A DNA stretch of 64,000 nt from Brucella pituitosa (GCF_003049685.1 NZ_PYSY02000002.1:1525501-1589500), one strand, 5' to 3'. Numbered from the stretch's first letter, positions 9,753-19,962 are shown. Program-made: numbers and translations. The notes: a model not told the origin generated them from the letters alone.

Positions 9753-10316
9753 CTAGCCGAGGCGAGCTGCCTTCAAAGCATGGCCCCACCATGCAAGCTG
9801 ATCAAGCATGTTCTTTGCAGCTTCAGCCAGATGCGGGAAATCATCCAGCGTGTTTTCTTTTTTTTGACGACTGCCAGATAGTCCGGAAACAGGATGTGCA
9901 CGCCGGTTTTAACCGACATGGAGGACATTTCGACGGCAATCATGCGTAATTGTTCGACTGCTCGTGCACCGCCGACGCCGCCGTGTCCGACAAAACCCAT
10001 TGGCTTCTGGATCCAGTCACCATAGTCAATAGCATTCTTCAAAACAGCAGTCGGCGCATGGTTGTATTCAGCCGCGGTGAGGATGTAGGCGTCAAATTCG
10101 CGAAGCTTGGTTTTCCACTTATCGGCGGTCTCGGCCTGTGCGGTCGTGGTTGTCGTGTCGCCATAAAAAGCCCATCGGATAATCGGCGAGATCCAGAATT
10201 TCGACATCGAATTCAGAACGTTCAGCAGCGACCTTTGCAATCCATTCTGCCGACACCGGCGAAAAACGCTGTTCGCGGGTGCTGCCGACAATCACGGCCA
10301 CTTTAAGCTTGCTCAT
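9753..10316 (-). pseudogene. NADPH-dependent FMN reductase, two frameshifts
   Basis: From ATG at 10316 the frame reads MSKLKVAVIVGSTREQRFSP...LDLADYPM, the flavodoxin-like FMN-binding start of the NADPH:FMN/quinone reductase family. Homology then jumps frame at about 10171-10173 (a C-run) into AFYGDTTTTTAQAET...LTAAEYNHAPTAVLKNAIDY...GFVGHGGVGGARAVEQLR. It jumps again at the T8 run at 9857-9864 into NTLDDFPHLAEAAKNMLDQL...ALKAARLG, stopping at 9753-9755. One inserted base at the first site and one missing base at the second would restore a protein of about 187 residues. Either this is a recent pseudogene or both indels are sequence errors in homopolymers. It is divergent from an HxlR regulator, a common arrangement for redox-responsive reductases. 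Confidence 0.8.
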
Positions 10317-10397
10317 GGATATTTCCTTTTTGAGTGGTAACCAATAGAGACTAACGCTATACTAGTGACTGATTATATCGCGCAAGGAGGCACTTTT
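10317..10397. promoter_or_regulatory. divergent promoter/operator region, FMN reductase-HxlR
   Basis: This 81-bp AT-rich gap separates the starts of the reductase and the HxlR gene and must hold both promoters. It contains GGTAACC and TATACTAGTGA palindromic segments that are candidates for the HxlR binding site. No exact operator can be assigned. Confidence 0.35.
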
Positions 10398-10799
10398 ATG
10401 AAACCCGGTGACTTCAAGGAAACCAGCGCTTGTAGAGCCGTGACGGATATTCTCTCCCGTGTCGGCGATAAATGGACGGTTTTGGTGGTGAGTTATCTCG
10501 GCAATGGTCCGATGCGGTTTAATGAAATCCGCCGTACGGTCGAGGGCATTTCACAGAAAATGCTGACAACTACGGTGCGTAATCTTGAGCGTGATGGATT
10601 CGTATCCCGGACTGTGTTTCCAACCATCCCGCCAAAGGTCGAATACGAACTGACGGAATTGGGTCGCGATCTTCTCAAACCTGTTCGTGGTTTGGGGGAA
10701 TGGGCAATTGCCAATGAGGCACAGGTAATGATGGCGCGGGCGCGCTATGATGCCCGTCTATCTGGCGATGACCATGTGCACGCAGATGCGGCGGAATAA
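10398..10799 (+). CDS. HxlR family transcriptional regulator
   Basis: A 133-residue winged-helix regulator. It shows the HxlR pattern CxxxxxxxxxxGDKWTVLVVSYL, then GPMRFNEIRRTVEGISQKMLTTTVRNLERDGFVSRTVFPTIPPKVEYELTELG. A lone cysteine at residue 12 lies where redox-sensing members such as YodB and HypR carry their thiol sensor, so quinone or disulfide stress sensing is plausible but inferred. Start at the ATG at 10398, preceded by AAGGAGG at 10384-10390; the in-frame ATG-like start at 10365 is not needed. It probably controls the divergent reductase pseudogene and itself. Confidence 0.88.
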   Translation: MKPGDFKETSACRAVTDILSRVGDKWTVLVVSYLGNGPMRFNEIRRTVEGISQKMLTTTVRNLERDGFVSRTVFPTIPPKVEYELTELGRDLLKPVRGLGEWAIANEAQVMMARARYDARLSGDDHVHADAAE

Positions 10800-10829
10800 G
10801 CAAGCTAAATGATTGGGCGCTTAAAAGTG

Positions 10830-10855
10830 GAAAGGCAGGCTTGCGCCTGCCTTTC
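10830..10855 (+). terminator. hairpin after the HxlR gene
   Basis: GAAAGGCAGGC and GCCTGCCTTTC form a perfect 11-bp stem with a TTGC loop. There is no extended T-run, but its place 30 bp after the stop codon fits a terminator. Confidence 0.65.
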
Positions 10856-10859
10856 CTGT

Positions 10860-11130
10860 TGCCTGAGACAGGACTTCCAAAGTGCGGGGGCAAACAGGAA
10901 GTCCATCTCGTATAGCTAGCGATTGATCACGAAAGTTGCCGAAAGTAAATCAGAAAATGCTAAAATACATACGGGCAACATAATAAAGCTTGCGCTAGGT
11001 AAATTTTCCATAAATCACAAAGAGTTACATGATGTAAGAAAGGCGTATAAGCGGTGCCTTTCTTCGAATTTCAGACCGTGGGTCCTGATCAAACCCACCC
11101 GGAAAATTCTAACCATCGCTTAAATCGAGC
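10860..11130. other. gene-free stretch, nothing convincing
   Basis: The AT-rich gap between the HxlR hairpin and the groEL terminator holds a small inverted repeat (GGACTTCC at 10871-10878, GGAAGTCC at 10897-10904) and a 66-codon frame at 10923-11123 without a ribosome binding site or recognisable product. No gene is called. Confidence 0.5.
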
Positions 11131-11131
11131 A

Positions 11132-11165
11132 TAAAAAAACCTCCGGTCTCGACCGGAGGTTTTCT
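11132..11165 (-). terminator. terminator of groEL
   Basis: AAAAAAACCTCCGGTC and GACCGGAGGTTTT form a strong stem. On the reverse strand, in the direction of groEL, it ends in a run of T. It lies about 60 bp after the groEL stop. Confidence 0.9.
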
Positions 11166-11222
11166 ATTTTTGAGCTGCCACCTCCGCCAGATTTCAGCGC
11201 AGGTTTGTGCTTTATGGATTTC

Positions 11223-12887
<1,665 letters not shown>

Positions 12888-12944
12888 TCAGATTATGGTG
12901 ATGAATGAATTTTTACCGGCTAGACCGCCGGTCAGGCGAAGGTA

Positions 12945-13241
12945 TTAGCCGACGATACCCAAGATGTCGGATTCCTTCATGATCAGCAGGTCTTCGCCAC
13001 CGATCTTGACTTCGGTGCCCGACCACTTGCCGAACAGAACCTTGTCGCCAGCCTTAACTTCCAGAGCGATCAGCTTACCAGCTTCGTCACGGGCGCCTGC
13101 GCCTACAGCGACGATTTCGCCTTCCTGTGGCTTTTCCTTGGCGGTTTCAGGGATGATGATGCCGCCAGCAGTCTTTGCTTCCGATTCTACGCGACGAACG
13201 ACTACGCGGTCGTGAAGCGGACGGAACTTAATCTCAGCCAT
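12945..13241 (-). CDS. groES: co-chaperonin GroES (10 kDa)
   Basis: A 98-residue lid of the GroEL chamber. The start [36 protein letters not shown] matches the family and contains the mobile loop that docks on GroEL; the C-terminus [20 protein letters not shown] is also typical. First gene of the groESL operon. Confidence 0.99.
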   Translation of the reverse strand: MAEIKFRPLHDRVVVRRVESEAKTAGGIIIPETAKEKPQEGEIVAVGAGARDEAGKLIALEVKAGDKVLFGKWSGTEVKIGGEDLLIMKESDILGIVG

Positions 13242-13303
13242 GGTATAACCCTTGGTGTTGTAGACGTTGAACCCTGTTTAAGCGAGCCGGCCGGCCCGCG
13301 CTG

Positions 13304-13330
13304 TTAGCACTCTAGATGTCTGAGTGCTAA
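13304..13330. promoter_or_regulatory. CIRCE operator (HrcA binding site)
   Basis: TTAGCACTC at 13304-13312 and GAGTGCTAA at 13322-13330 are separated by exactly nine bases, a perfect match to the CIRCE consensus. HrcA binding here is known to repress groESL at normal temperature. It lies just downstream of the predicted transcription start. Confidence 0.98.
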
Positions 13331-13340
13331 CGTGCCTCTG

Positions 13341-13369
13341 AGATAGAAGCAGGGCTATTCTTTGTCAAG
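13341..13369 (-). promoter_or_regulatory. RpoH (heat-shock sigma) promoter of groESL
   Basis: On the reverse strand CTTGAC (13369-13364) is followed after exactly 17 bases by CTATCT (13346-13341), matching the alphaproteobacterial heat-shock promoter. Transcription would start near 13334, directly before CIRCE, so groESL is under both positive (RpoH) and negative (HrcA) heat control. Confidence 0.88.
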
Positions 13370-13370
13370 G

Positions 13371-13770
13371 ATCGTTGCCGTTTTTTGACAGAGCGGAAAA
13401 TAAATTCTGCATATACAGCTGCCCAGGGCATGGGCGTGCTGTTCCCCGGAATGTGGGGACTATACAGGCGCGGGGCAAGGAGGGCAGGAAAATAAGCGCC
13501 TGTGGCTGGTTATGTTCAGGAAATGGCAGGCTTGGTTAACGGCGTCTGATCGGGAGAAAGACTTATCGTTTAAACACAATGCGTTCATCCGGGCGTTCAT
13601 TTGGACGCAGACGAGCTCAAGCGTGGTGACAGATCAGGCTCATTCTTGTAGAGGAAACCGCAGGATGCCTAAGATGCATCTACACCAAAGTCGACCGTTT
13701 GCTTGAGAATAGCACGGTCGGGCTCCCGATTTTACCGGTCATGGACTGGACCAGCATACTGAGGAAAACC
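13371..13770. other. 400-bp gene-free stretch with inverted repeats
   Basis: Between the groES promoter and the HAD gene there is no convincing gene; a 64-codon frame at 13512-13706 lacks support. A TTGACA hexamer stands at 13385-13390. Inverted repeats follow: TCCCC/GGGGA (13443-13459), CAGGCGC/GCGCCTG (13465-13502), and CGACCGT/ACGGTCG (13692-13720) followed by a T-run at 13730-13733. A small RNA or a structured leader for the HAD gene is possible but not shown. Confidence 0.35.
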
Positions 13771-14619
13771 ATGAAGATGCCTGAACGCCTGGACGATCTG
13801 ACGGATGGATATGATGCGATCTTCTGTGATGTCTGGGGTGTTCTTCACAATGGTGAGGTTGCGTTTGCGCCAGCCGTTGCCGCTTTGAAGCGGGCACGCG
13901 CCAAGGGATTGACGGTTGTCCTCGTGACCAATGCGCCGCGTCCATATGCGAGCGTGATCGCACAAATGACTCTGCTTGGCGTGCCGGAAGATGCTTATGA
14001 TCGTGTCGTGACGTCAGGCGACGTGACCCGTGACCTTATTATCGAAGGACCGCGCAAGGTCTTCCATATCGGCAGCGAACGCGAGTTGGCGATTTATGAA
14101 GGTCTGGATGTCGAGCTCGTTGAAGAGTTCGAAGCTTCGGGTGTTGTCTGTACTGGTCTTTATGACGATGAAACCGAGACGCCGGAAAATTATACTGAGC
14201 TGTTGCAGCGCTTGCGCTCGCGCAATCTCCCATTCATCTGTGCCAATCCGGATATCATGGTTGAACGCGGCCCACGTCTGATCTGGTGTGCTGGTGCGCT
14301 GGCGCGTGATTACGGTCAGCTTGGCGGTCGTACTCTGATTGCAGGCAAGCCACATCGCCCGATCTATGAAGCCGCTTCGAAGGCGGTCGAGGAAGTCCGT
14401 GGGCATGCCGTTGATAGAAAACGCATTCTCGGCATCGGCGACGGTGTATTGACTGATGTGAAGGGCGCGGCGGATTATGGTCTGGATGTGCTCTATATTT
14501 CGGGCGGCGTCCATGCCGCCGATTACGCTGCCGACGGGAATGTTGATTTTGATAAAATGAATGCTTTTCTACAAAAGCACGGCCATTCTCCAATCGCTTC
14601 GCTTTATGCCCTCGTCTGA
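13771..14619 (+). CDS. HAD superfamily class IIA hydrolase
   Basis: A 282-residue cytoplasmic phosphatase of the NagD-like class (the TIGR01459 type common in alphaproteobacteria). The HAD motifs are present: DAIFCDVWGVLHNG (nucleophile Asp), VVLVTNAPRP (motif II Thr), GKPHRPIYEAA (motif III Lys), and GIGDGVLTDVKGAADYG (motif IV). The substrate is unknown. Start chosen at the ATG at 13771, with GAGGA six bases before it; an in-frame start at 13699 has no binding site. ribF follows after 24 bp, so a shared transcript is likely and a flavin-related phosphatase role is conceivable. Confidence 0.88.
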   Translation: MKMPERLDDLTDGYDAIFCDVWGVLHNGEVAFAPAVAALKRARAKGLTVVLVTNAPRPYASVIAQMTLLGVPEDAYDRVVTSGDVTRDLIIEGPRKVFHIGSERELAIYEGLDVELVEEFEASGVVCTGLYDDETETPENYTELLQRLRSRNLPFICANPDIMVERGPRLIWCAGALARDYGQLGGRTLIAGKPHRPIYEAASKAVEEVRGHAVDRKRILGIGDGVLTDVKGAADYGLDVLYISGGVHAADYAADGNVDFDKMNAFLQKHGHSPIASLYALV

Positions 14620-14643
14620 TATTTTCGAGAAACTGCTTCGATC

Positions 14644-15636
14644 ATGACAAAACCTGTCTTCCAGCGTCTTTCAGGAACCGATGCACTACCGCTTAACCTA
14701 CGTGATTGCGTGGTGGCGATCGGCAATTTTGACGGTGTTCATCGTGGCCATCAGGCCGTGCTGGAGCGTGCGCTGGAACTCGCGCACAGGGATGGATTGC
14801 CTGCAGTTGTGTTGACTTTCGAGCCGCATCCACGCAGTTTTTTCAAGCCGAACGAGCCCATTGAACGCCTCACAGATGCAGTTGAAAAGGCCGAGATACT
14901 CCGGCTCATGGGGTTTGATGCGGTTGTTGAGCAGCCGTTTACCGCCGATTTTTCAGCACAGTCCGCAGAAGATTTCGTGCGCAATATCCTTGTCGGGCGG
15001 CTGCATGCCAACCGGGTTGTCACGGGGTATGATTTCCATTTTGGCAAGGGACGCCGTGGCACACCGGAATTCCTCGTGGAAGCCGGAACCTCATCGGGCT
15101 TTAGTGTTTCTCTGGTAGATGCATTCAGCGACGAGGGCGGTAATGTCGTTTCCTCGACGCGTATTCGCGCGCTTTTGTGCGATGGCGAGGTTGCAGAAGC
15201 TGCGGGTCTTCTTGGCTATCGCTACCGAGTCAGCGGTGAAGTTATTCACGGTAAGAAGCTTGGTCGCACGCTTGGCTTTCCAACCGCCAACATGACAATC
15301 GATGATCATGTCAGCATGAAACACGGCATTTATGCTGTGCGGTTCCGCAGGGCAGATGGCAGTTTGCATGACGGTGTTGCAAGTTTTGGCCGTCGCCCGA
15401 CCGTCGACAGTGATGGCAAGCCCTTGCTCGAAACCTTTGTTTTTGATTTTTCCGGCGACCTTTATGGTGAAGTCGCTGAGGTGTCTTTCTTTGGCTATCT
15501 GCGCGGTGAAATCAAATTTGACGGTCTCGATCCGCTGATCGTTCAGATGAAACGCGACGAAGAAGAAGCGCGCGCGATTCTGGCGGGAGCACAACCGATA
15601 TCCGGACTGGATCGTCTCCTGTCCTTTCCAGCTTAG
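14644..15636 (+). CDS. ribF: bifunctional riboflavin kinase/FAD synthetase
   Basis: A 330-residue enzyme that converts riboflavin to FMN and FMN to FAD. The N-terminal nucleotidyltransferase domain shows VAIGNFDGVHRGHQAVL and the loop VVSSTRIRALLCDGEV. The C-terminal kinase domain shows HGKKLGRTLGFPTANMTI and the GDLYGEVAEVSFFGYLRGEIKFDG segment. It is complete and follows the HAD gene closely. Confidence 0.97.
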   Translation: MTKPVFQRLSGTDALPLNLRDCVVAIGNFDGVHRGHQAVLERALELAHRDGLPAVVLTFEPHPRSFFKPNEPIERLTDAVEKAEILRLMGFDAVVEQPFTADFSAQSAEDFVRNILVGRLHANRVVTGYDFHFGKGRRGTPEFLVEAGTSSGFSVSLVDAFSDEGGNVVSSTRIRALLCDGEVAEAAGLLGYRYRVSGEVIHGKKLGRTLGFPTANMTIDDHVSMKHGIYAVRFRRADGSLHDGVASFGRRPTVDSDGKPLLETFVFDFSGDLYGEVAEVSFFGYLRGEIKFDGLDPLIVQMKRDEEEARAILAGAQPISGLDRLLSFPA

Positions 15637-15801
15637 CTATAGCGACGGTCCTGACTTACAGTGAATTTCCACTTCTGAGAGTCATACCGCGAAAAAACTG
15701 TAGTAATTTCTACCTGAGATTTAAGTTTAATTTTACATATTCCGTTCAAACAGTGTTAAATGCCCGCAAAGTTTACGGGCCACTGTTCATCGGAGTTTCA
15801 T

Positions 15802-16647
15802 GTGACGCGTATTGTCCCTCTTGCCTTTGTTACAGGCGCAGCATTGTTCGTAGGTCCTTTGTCGGTCGTTGCTGCGGATATGCAGCAAACGGACGTATAT
15901 GCGGCTGAGGAAGTGAAGCCCGCCCGCAAGTACTTCTGGTCAGGTGACTGGTATCTCAAGGTCGGTGCGGCTGGCCTTGTTGCTCCGAAGTTCGAAGGTT
16001 CCAACAAATATAAATTCTCGGCGCAGCCGCTGGTCTCGCTCGGTCGTCAGGGTGAAGCCGAGCGCTTCTCTTCGCGTAACGACAACGTCTCCTTTGCGGT
16101 GATCGATACGGATCGCTTTCGTGTCGGTGCGACGGGCAAGCTTCTGTTCAAGCGCGATACCGATATTGATGGCCTTCACGAAACCAAATTCGGCGGTGAA
16201 GCCGGTGGCTTCGTAGACGTCTATCCAACCGATTGGCTGCGTTTCCGTGGCGAAGTGCGTCAGGGTATTCGCGCCCACAAGGGCGTCGTTGCCGATGTTG
16301 CAGCAGACGCATTCTATGACGTGACGCCAGTGATCCGCGTTTCGGCCGGCCCACGCGCGACCTTCGCGTCCAAAGACTATTTTAAAACCTATTATGGTGT
16401 GACGGCTGAGGAAGCGGTTGCATCTGGCGTTAAGGAATATCGTCCAGGTGGCGGTTGGGAATCGGTCGGTGTTGGTGGCGCGGTTACATGGAAAGCAACC
16501 GACAAAATCGATACCAGCCTGTTTGGTGAATATAGCCGTCTTCAGGGTCCGGCAAAGGACTCGAGCATTGTGAAACAGCACGGTTCACGTGATCAGTTTA
16601 TGGTTGGTATTGCTGCGACCTACCGCTTCGATTTCTCGCTCGACTGA
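15802..16647 (+). CDS. MipA/OmpV family outer-membrane protein
   Basis: A 281-residue exported protein starting at GTG 15802, which has CGGAG six bases before it and opens a proper signal peptide (MTRIVPLAFVTGAALFVGPLSVVAA). A longer reading from ATG 15760 would bury that signal. The mature part has alternating beta strands (GDWYLKVGAAGLVAPKFEGSNKY, RFRVGATGKLLF) and ends with an aromatic residue pattern typical of outer-membrane barrels (VGIAATYRFDFSLD). The family includes MltA-interacting and OmpV-like proteins. A terminator and an intergenic repeat follow. Confidence 0.88.
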   Translation: MTRIVPLAFVTGAALFVGPLSVVAADMQQTDVYAAEEVKPARKYFWSGDWYLKVGAAGLVAPKFEGSNKYKFSAQPLVSLGRQGEAERFSSRNDNVSFAVIDTDRFRVGATGKLLFKRDTDIDGLHETKFGGEAGGFVDVYPTDWLRFRGEVRQGIRAHKGVVADVAADAFYDVTPVIRVSAGPRATFASKDYFKTYYGVTAEEAVASGVKEYRPGGGWESVGVGGAVTWKATDKIDTSLFGEYSRLQGPAKDSSIVKQHGSRDQFMVGIAATYRFDFSLD

Positions 16648-16654
16648 TCGAAAC

Positions 16655-16730
16655 ACTCTATCCATTTGTTTTTACGCATGTCTCTATCCCAAAACCGGTT
16701 CTCACTTTTGGGAGGCAGGCTCTATCTGTA
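16655..16730. repeat. intergenic palindromic repeat, copy B
   Basis: This partial copy has the CTCTATCCATTTGTTTTTACG segment, then CCCAAAACCGGTTCTCACTTTTGGG, an inverted repeat, and a GGCTCTAT end. It corresponds to the second half of copy A at 5761. Confidence 0.7.
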
Positions 16731-16739
16731 AAGTTTTGG

Positions 16740-16776
16740 AGGGCAGGGCTGCAAGTTTATTGCGTCCTGCCTCTTT
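16740..16776 (+). terminator. terminator after the MipA/OmpV gene
   Basis: GGCAGG (16742-16747) pairs with CCTGCC (16766-16771), with an inner GCAA/TTGC pairing, followed by TCTTTATT. It should end transcription from the porin gene before the ileS leader begins. Confidence 0.7.
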
Positions 16777-16809
16777 ATTCCTGCGAAGGTCATTGCTAAA
16801 AGCGTGCCC

Positions 16810-16872
16810 ATGATGACGGATTTTCGGCATATCATCGCGGCCATACGAATTATTGGCCCGGCCTTCCTCTAA
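16810..16872 (+). CDS. ileL: isoleucine-rich leader peptide of ileS
   Basis: A 20-codon frame, MMTDFRHIIAAIRIIGPAFL, starts at ATG 16810 and stops with TAA at 16870-16872. Five of 20 codons are isoleucine (ATC ATC at 16831-16836, ATA at 16843, ATT ATT at 16849-16854), grouped just before the foot of a long hairpin. This is what a ribosome-stalling leader for an isoleucine-responsive attenuator looks like. There is no clear ribosome binding site; a GTG two codons upstream is in frame, and a leaderless transcript starting at the ATG is possible, as known for trpL of Sinorhizobium. The symbol is my proposal by analogy. Translation has not been shown. Confidence 0.7.
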   Translation: MMTDFRHIIAAIRIIGPAFL

Positions 16873-16955
16873 GCCTTGATGGCGTTGCGTGAAACGCAAT
16901 GCATGGCAGGAAGGTCCGGGAACGACCGGCTGTGCCTCGCAGCCTTTTGAATTTT
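16857..16955 (+). promoter_or_regulatory. putative transcription attenuator of ileS
   Basis: Hairpin 1:2 is nested: CCCGG/CCGGG (16857-16861, 16916-16920), CCTTCCT/AGGAAGG (16862-16868, 16908-16914), GCC/GGC (16873-16875, 16905-16907) and GCGTTGCGT/ACGCAATGC (16882-16890, 16894-16902, one G-U pair) around a GAA loop. Hairpin 3:4 is GGCTGTG/CGCAGCC (16928-16934, 16938-16944), followed by TTTTGAATTTT, a terminator form. CCGG at 16916-16919 can pair instead with CCGG at 16926-16929, breaking the terminator stem. A ribosome stalled on the Ile codons would cover the 5' arm of 1:2 and favour this antiterminator. The pairing is read from sequence; the mechanism is inference. Confidence 0.65.
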
Positions 16956-17038
16956 CCCGGCTGTATGTTGCAGCCTCCTGAACTTTCAGCATTTTCGCCC
17001 GCCATATTGCTGCGCGGGATTGACAGGCAAGTAATAAA

Positions 17039-19954
17039 ATGACCGAGACGACTGCCAAGATCGACTATTCCAAAACTCTCAATCTGCCACAGACCGAGTT
17101 TCCAATGCGTGCGGGACTGCCTGCGCGCGAGCCTCTGTTTGTACAGCGCTGGGAGGAAATGAACCTCTATAAAAAGCTGCGTGAAGACGCGAAGGATCGC
17201 CCGCTTTATGTGCTGCATGACGGCCCTCCTTATGCAAATGGCAACATCCATATCGGTCATGCGCTGAACAAGATCCTCAAGGATGTCATCACGCGCTCAT
17301 TTCAGATGCGCGGCTTCAACTCGAATTATGTGCCGGGCTGGGATTGCCACGGCCTGCCGATCGAGTGGAAGATCGAGGAAAAATACCGCGCACAGGGCAA
17401 GAACAAGGACGAAGTTGCAATCAACGAATTCCGCAAGGAATGTCGTGAATTTGCGGCTGGCTGGATCAAGATCCAGTCGGAAGAGTTCAAGCGCCTCGCA
17501 ATCTGCGGCGATTTTGAAAACCCATACACGACCATGAACTTCCACGCGGAAGCGCGGATTGCTGGTGAACTGTTGAAGTTTGCTGCAACCGGCCAGCTTT
17601 ATCGTGGGTCGAAGCCTGTCATGTGGTCGGTTGTCGAACGCACAGCCCTTGCAGAAGCCGAAGTCGAGTATCACGACATTGAGTCGGATATGATCTGGGT
17701 GAAGTTCCCGGTCGCAGGTTCTGGCGATCTTGCCGGGAGCTCCGTGGTTATCTGGACTACAACTCCATGGACCATTCCGGGCAATCGTGCCGTGGCCTAT
17801 TCGACGCGTGTCGAATATGGCCTTTATGAAGTCACAGCTGCTGAAAATGATTTTGGCCCACGTCCCGGCGAAAAGCTTATCTTCGCTGATAAACTGGCTG
17901 ACGAATGCGCCAAGAAGGCAAAGCTTGAGTTTAAGCGCCTTCGCGATGTGACCGGCGAAGAGCTTTCCAAGAATGTACTCGATCACCCGCTCAAGGGCTT
18001 TGGCGGCGGATACGAATTCGTCGTGCCGCTGGTTTCTGGCGATCACGTCACTGACGATGCCGGTACTGGCTTCGTGCACACCGCTCCAAGCCATGGTCGC
18101 GAAGACTTTGAAGCTTGGATGGACAACGCACGTGAGCTGGAAGCGCGCGGCATTGATCCGAGCATCCCGTTCCCGGTCGGCGATGATGGCTATTACACCA
18201 AGGATGCGCCGGGCTTTGGTCCGGATCGCGAAGGTGGGCCTGCGCGTGTCATCGATGATAACGGCAAGAAGGGCGATGCGAATGATGCTGTCATCAAACA
18301 GCTCATCGCGACTGACAAGCTGTTTGCACGTGGTCGTCTGAAGCATTCCTATCCGCATTCATGGCGCTCGAAGAAGCCGGTTATCTTCCGCAACACGCCA
18401 CAGTGGTTTGTCTATATGGACAAGAACCTCGGCGATGGCACCACACTGCGTTCGCGCTCGCTGAAAGCGATTGAAGATACGCGTTTTGTGCCGGCTGCCG
18501 GTCAGAATCGTCTTCGTGCTATGATCGAAGGTCGCCCGGATTGGGTTCTTTCGCGTCAGCGCGCATGGGGCGTGCCGATCTGCGTGTTTGCAGATGAGGA
18601 AGGCAACATCCTTCAAGACGATGCCGTGAACAAGCGCATCCTTGAAGCGTTCGAGGCAGAAGGTGCGGATGCATGGTTTGCGGACGGTGCGCGTGAGCGT
18701 TTCCTCGGTAGCCGTTCCAACGAAAACTGGACACAGGTTCGCGACATTCTCGACGTGTGGTTCGATTCTGGTTCGACGCATACTTTCACGCTGGAAGATC
18801 GTCCGGACATGAAATGGCCAGCGGACGTTTATCTCGAAGGCTCCGACCAGCATCGCGGCTGGTTCCACTCGTCGCTGCTGGAGAGCTGCGGAACCCGTGG
18901 CCGTGCGCCTTACAATGCTGTCGTCACCCATGGTTTCACCATGGACGAGAACGGCAAGAAGATGTCGAAGTCGCTCGGCAACACTGTCACGCCGCAGGAC
19001 GTCATCAAGGATTCGGGTGCGGATATTCTCCGTCTATGGGTCATGACGACCGATTATTGGGAAGATCAGCGCCTCGGCAAAAGCATCATCCAGACCAATA
19101 TCGATGCATATCGCAAGCTGCGTAATACCATTCGCTGGATGCTGGGCACGCTCGCCCATGATGAAGGCGAAAATGTTCCGCATGCAGAACTGCCGGAAAT
19201 CGAACGCCTGATGCTGCATCGTCTGGCGGAGCTCGATGAAGTCGTGCGTTCGGGCTATGACGCGTTTGATTTCAAGCGGATTGCCCGCGCTCTGATCGAC
19301 TTCATGAATGTCGAGCTTTCGGCTTTCTATTTCGATATCCGCAAGGATGCGCTTTATTGCGATGCACCATCGAGCGTCCGCCGCAAGGCAGCCCTTCAGA
19401 CTGTTCGCGCAATTTTTGACCGCGTGACAACCTGGCTTGCTCCAATGCTGCCTTTCACAATGGAAGAAGCCTGGCTCGACCGCTATCCGCAATCTGTTTC
19501 GGTGCATCTGGAACAGTTCCGCAAGACGCCTGCCGAATGGCGCGACGATGTGCTGGCTGAAAAGTGGCGCAAGGTTCGTAATGTTCGCCGGGTCGTTACG
19601 GGCGCTTTGGAACTGGAACGCGCGGATAAGCGCATCGGTTCTTCTCTGGAGGCAGCGCCCGTTGTCTATATCGCCGACAAGAGCCTTGTCGATTCGCTTG
19701 AAGGATTGGATTTCGCTGAAATCTGCATCACCAGTGGCATCAATGTGACTGATGCTGCAGCACCTGCTGACGCCTTCACGCTGGATGACGTGAAGGGCGT
19801 TGCAGTTGTTCCGGTTCGTGCAGAAGGTGAGAAGTGCGCGCGTTCGTGGCGATACACCACGGATGTCGGTTCTGACCCGGAATTCCCGGAAGTCTCGGCC
19901 CGTGATGCGGCAGCCCTTCACGAGTTGAAGGCTCTCGGCAAGCTTTCGGCATAA
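17039..19954 (+). CDS. ileS: isoleucyl-tRNA synthetase
   Basis: A 971-residue class I aminoacyl-tRNA synthetase charging tRNA-Ile, with an editing domain for valine. The HIGH motif is at residues 71-74 ([12 protein letters not shown]), the editing domain shows [18 protein letters not shown] and [17 protein letters not shown], and KMSKS is at 641-645. The C-terminal end has KCARSW in place of a zinc-binding KCxRCW and no further CxxC pair, so the C-terminal zinc site of E. coli IleS is absent. It is preceded by a probable isoleucine-responsive attenuator and followed by its own terminator; it appears to be a single-gene unit. Confidence 0.98.
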   Translation: MTETTAKIDYSKTLNLPQTEFPMRAGLPAREPLFVQRWEEMNLYKKLREDAKDRPLYVLHDGPPYANGNIHIGHALNKILKDVITRSFQMRGFNSNYVPGWDCHGLPIEWKIEEKYRAQGKNKDEVAINEFRKECREFAAGWIKIQSEEFKRLAICGDFENPYTTMNFHAEARIAGELLKFAATGQLYRGSKPVMWSVVERTALAEAEVEYHDIESDMIWVKFPVAGSGDLAGSSVVIWTTTPWTIPGNRAVAYSTRVEYGLYEVTAAENDFGPRPGEKLIFADKLADECAKKAKLEFKRLRDVTGEELSKNVLDHPLKGFGGGYEFVVPLVSGDHVTDDAGTGFVHTAPSHGREDFEAWMDNARELEARGIDPSIPFPVGDDGYYTKDAPGFGPDREGGPARVIDDNGKKGDANDAVIKQLIATDKLFARGRLKHSYPHSWRSKKPVIFRNTPQWFVYMDKNLGDGTTLRSRSLKAIEDTRFVPAAGQNRLRAMIEGRPDWVLSRQRAWGVPICVFADEEGNILQDDAVNKRILEAFEAEGADAWFADGARERFLGSRSNENWTQVRDILDVWFDSGSTHTFTLEDRPDMKWPADVYLEGSDQHRGWFHSSLLESCGTRGRAPYNAVVTHGFTMDENGKKMSKSLGNTVTPQDVIKDSGADILRLWVMTTDYWEDQRLGKSIIQTNIDAYRKLRNTIRWMLGTLAHDEGENVPHAELPEIERLMLHRLAELDEVVRSGYDAFDFKRIARALIDFMNVELSAFYFDIRKDALYCDAPSSVRRKAALQTVRAIFDRVTTWLAPMLPFTMEEAWLDRYPQSVSVHLEQFRKTPAEWRDDVLAEKWRKVRNVRRVVTGALELERADKRIGSSLEAAPVVYIADKSLVDSLEGLDFAEICITSGINVTDAAAPADAFTLDDVKGVAVVPVRAEGEKCARSWRYTTDVGSDPEFPEVSARDAAALHELKALGKLSA

Positions 19955-19962
19955 TAATCAAA

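Noticed and set aside
10923..11123. 66-codon frame between the HxlR gene and groEL
   Set aside because: No ribosome binding site, AT-rich composition, no recognisable product.
13512..13706. 64-codon frame before the HAD gene
   Set aside because: No binding site and unusual composition; it lies over inverted repeats.
16857..16955. T-box riboswitch before ileS
   Set aside because: No T-box sequence or specifier loop is seen and T-boxes are a Gram-positive system; the Ile-codon leader explains the structure better.
16702..17058. 118-codon reverse frame across the ileS leader
   Set aside because: It crosses a terminator, the attenuator hairpins and the ileS start; no product is recognisable.
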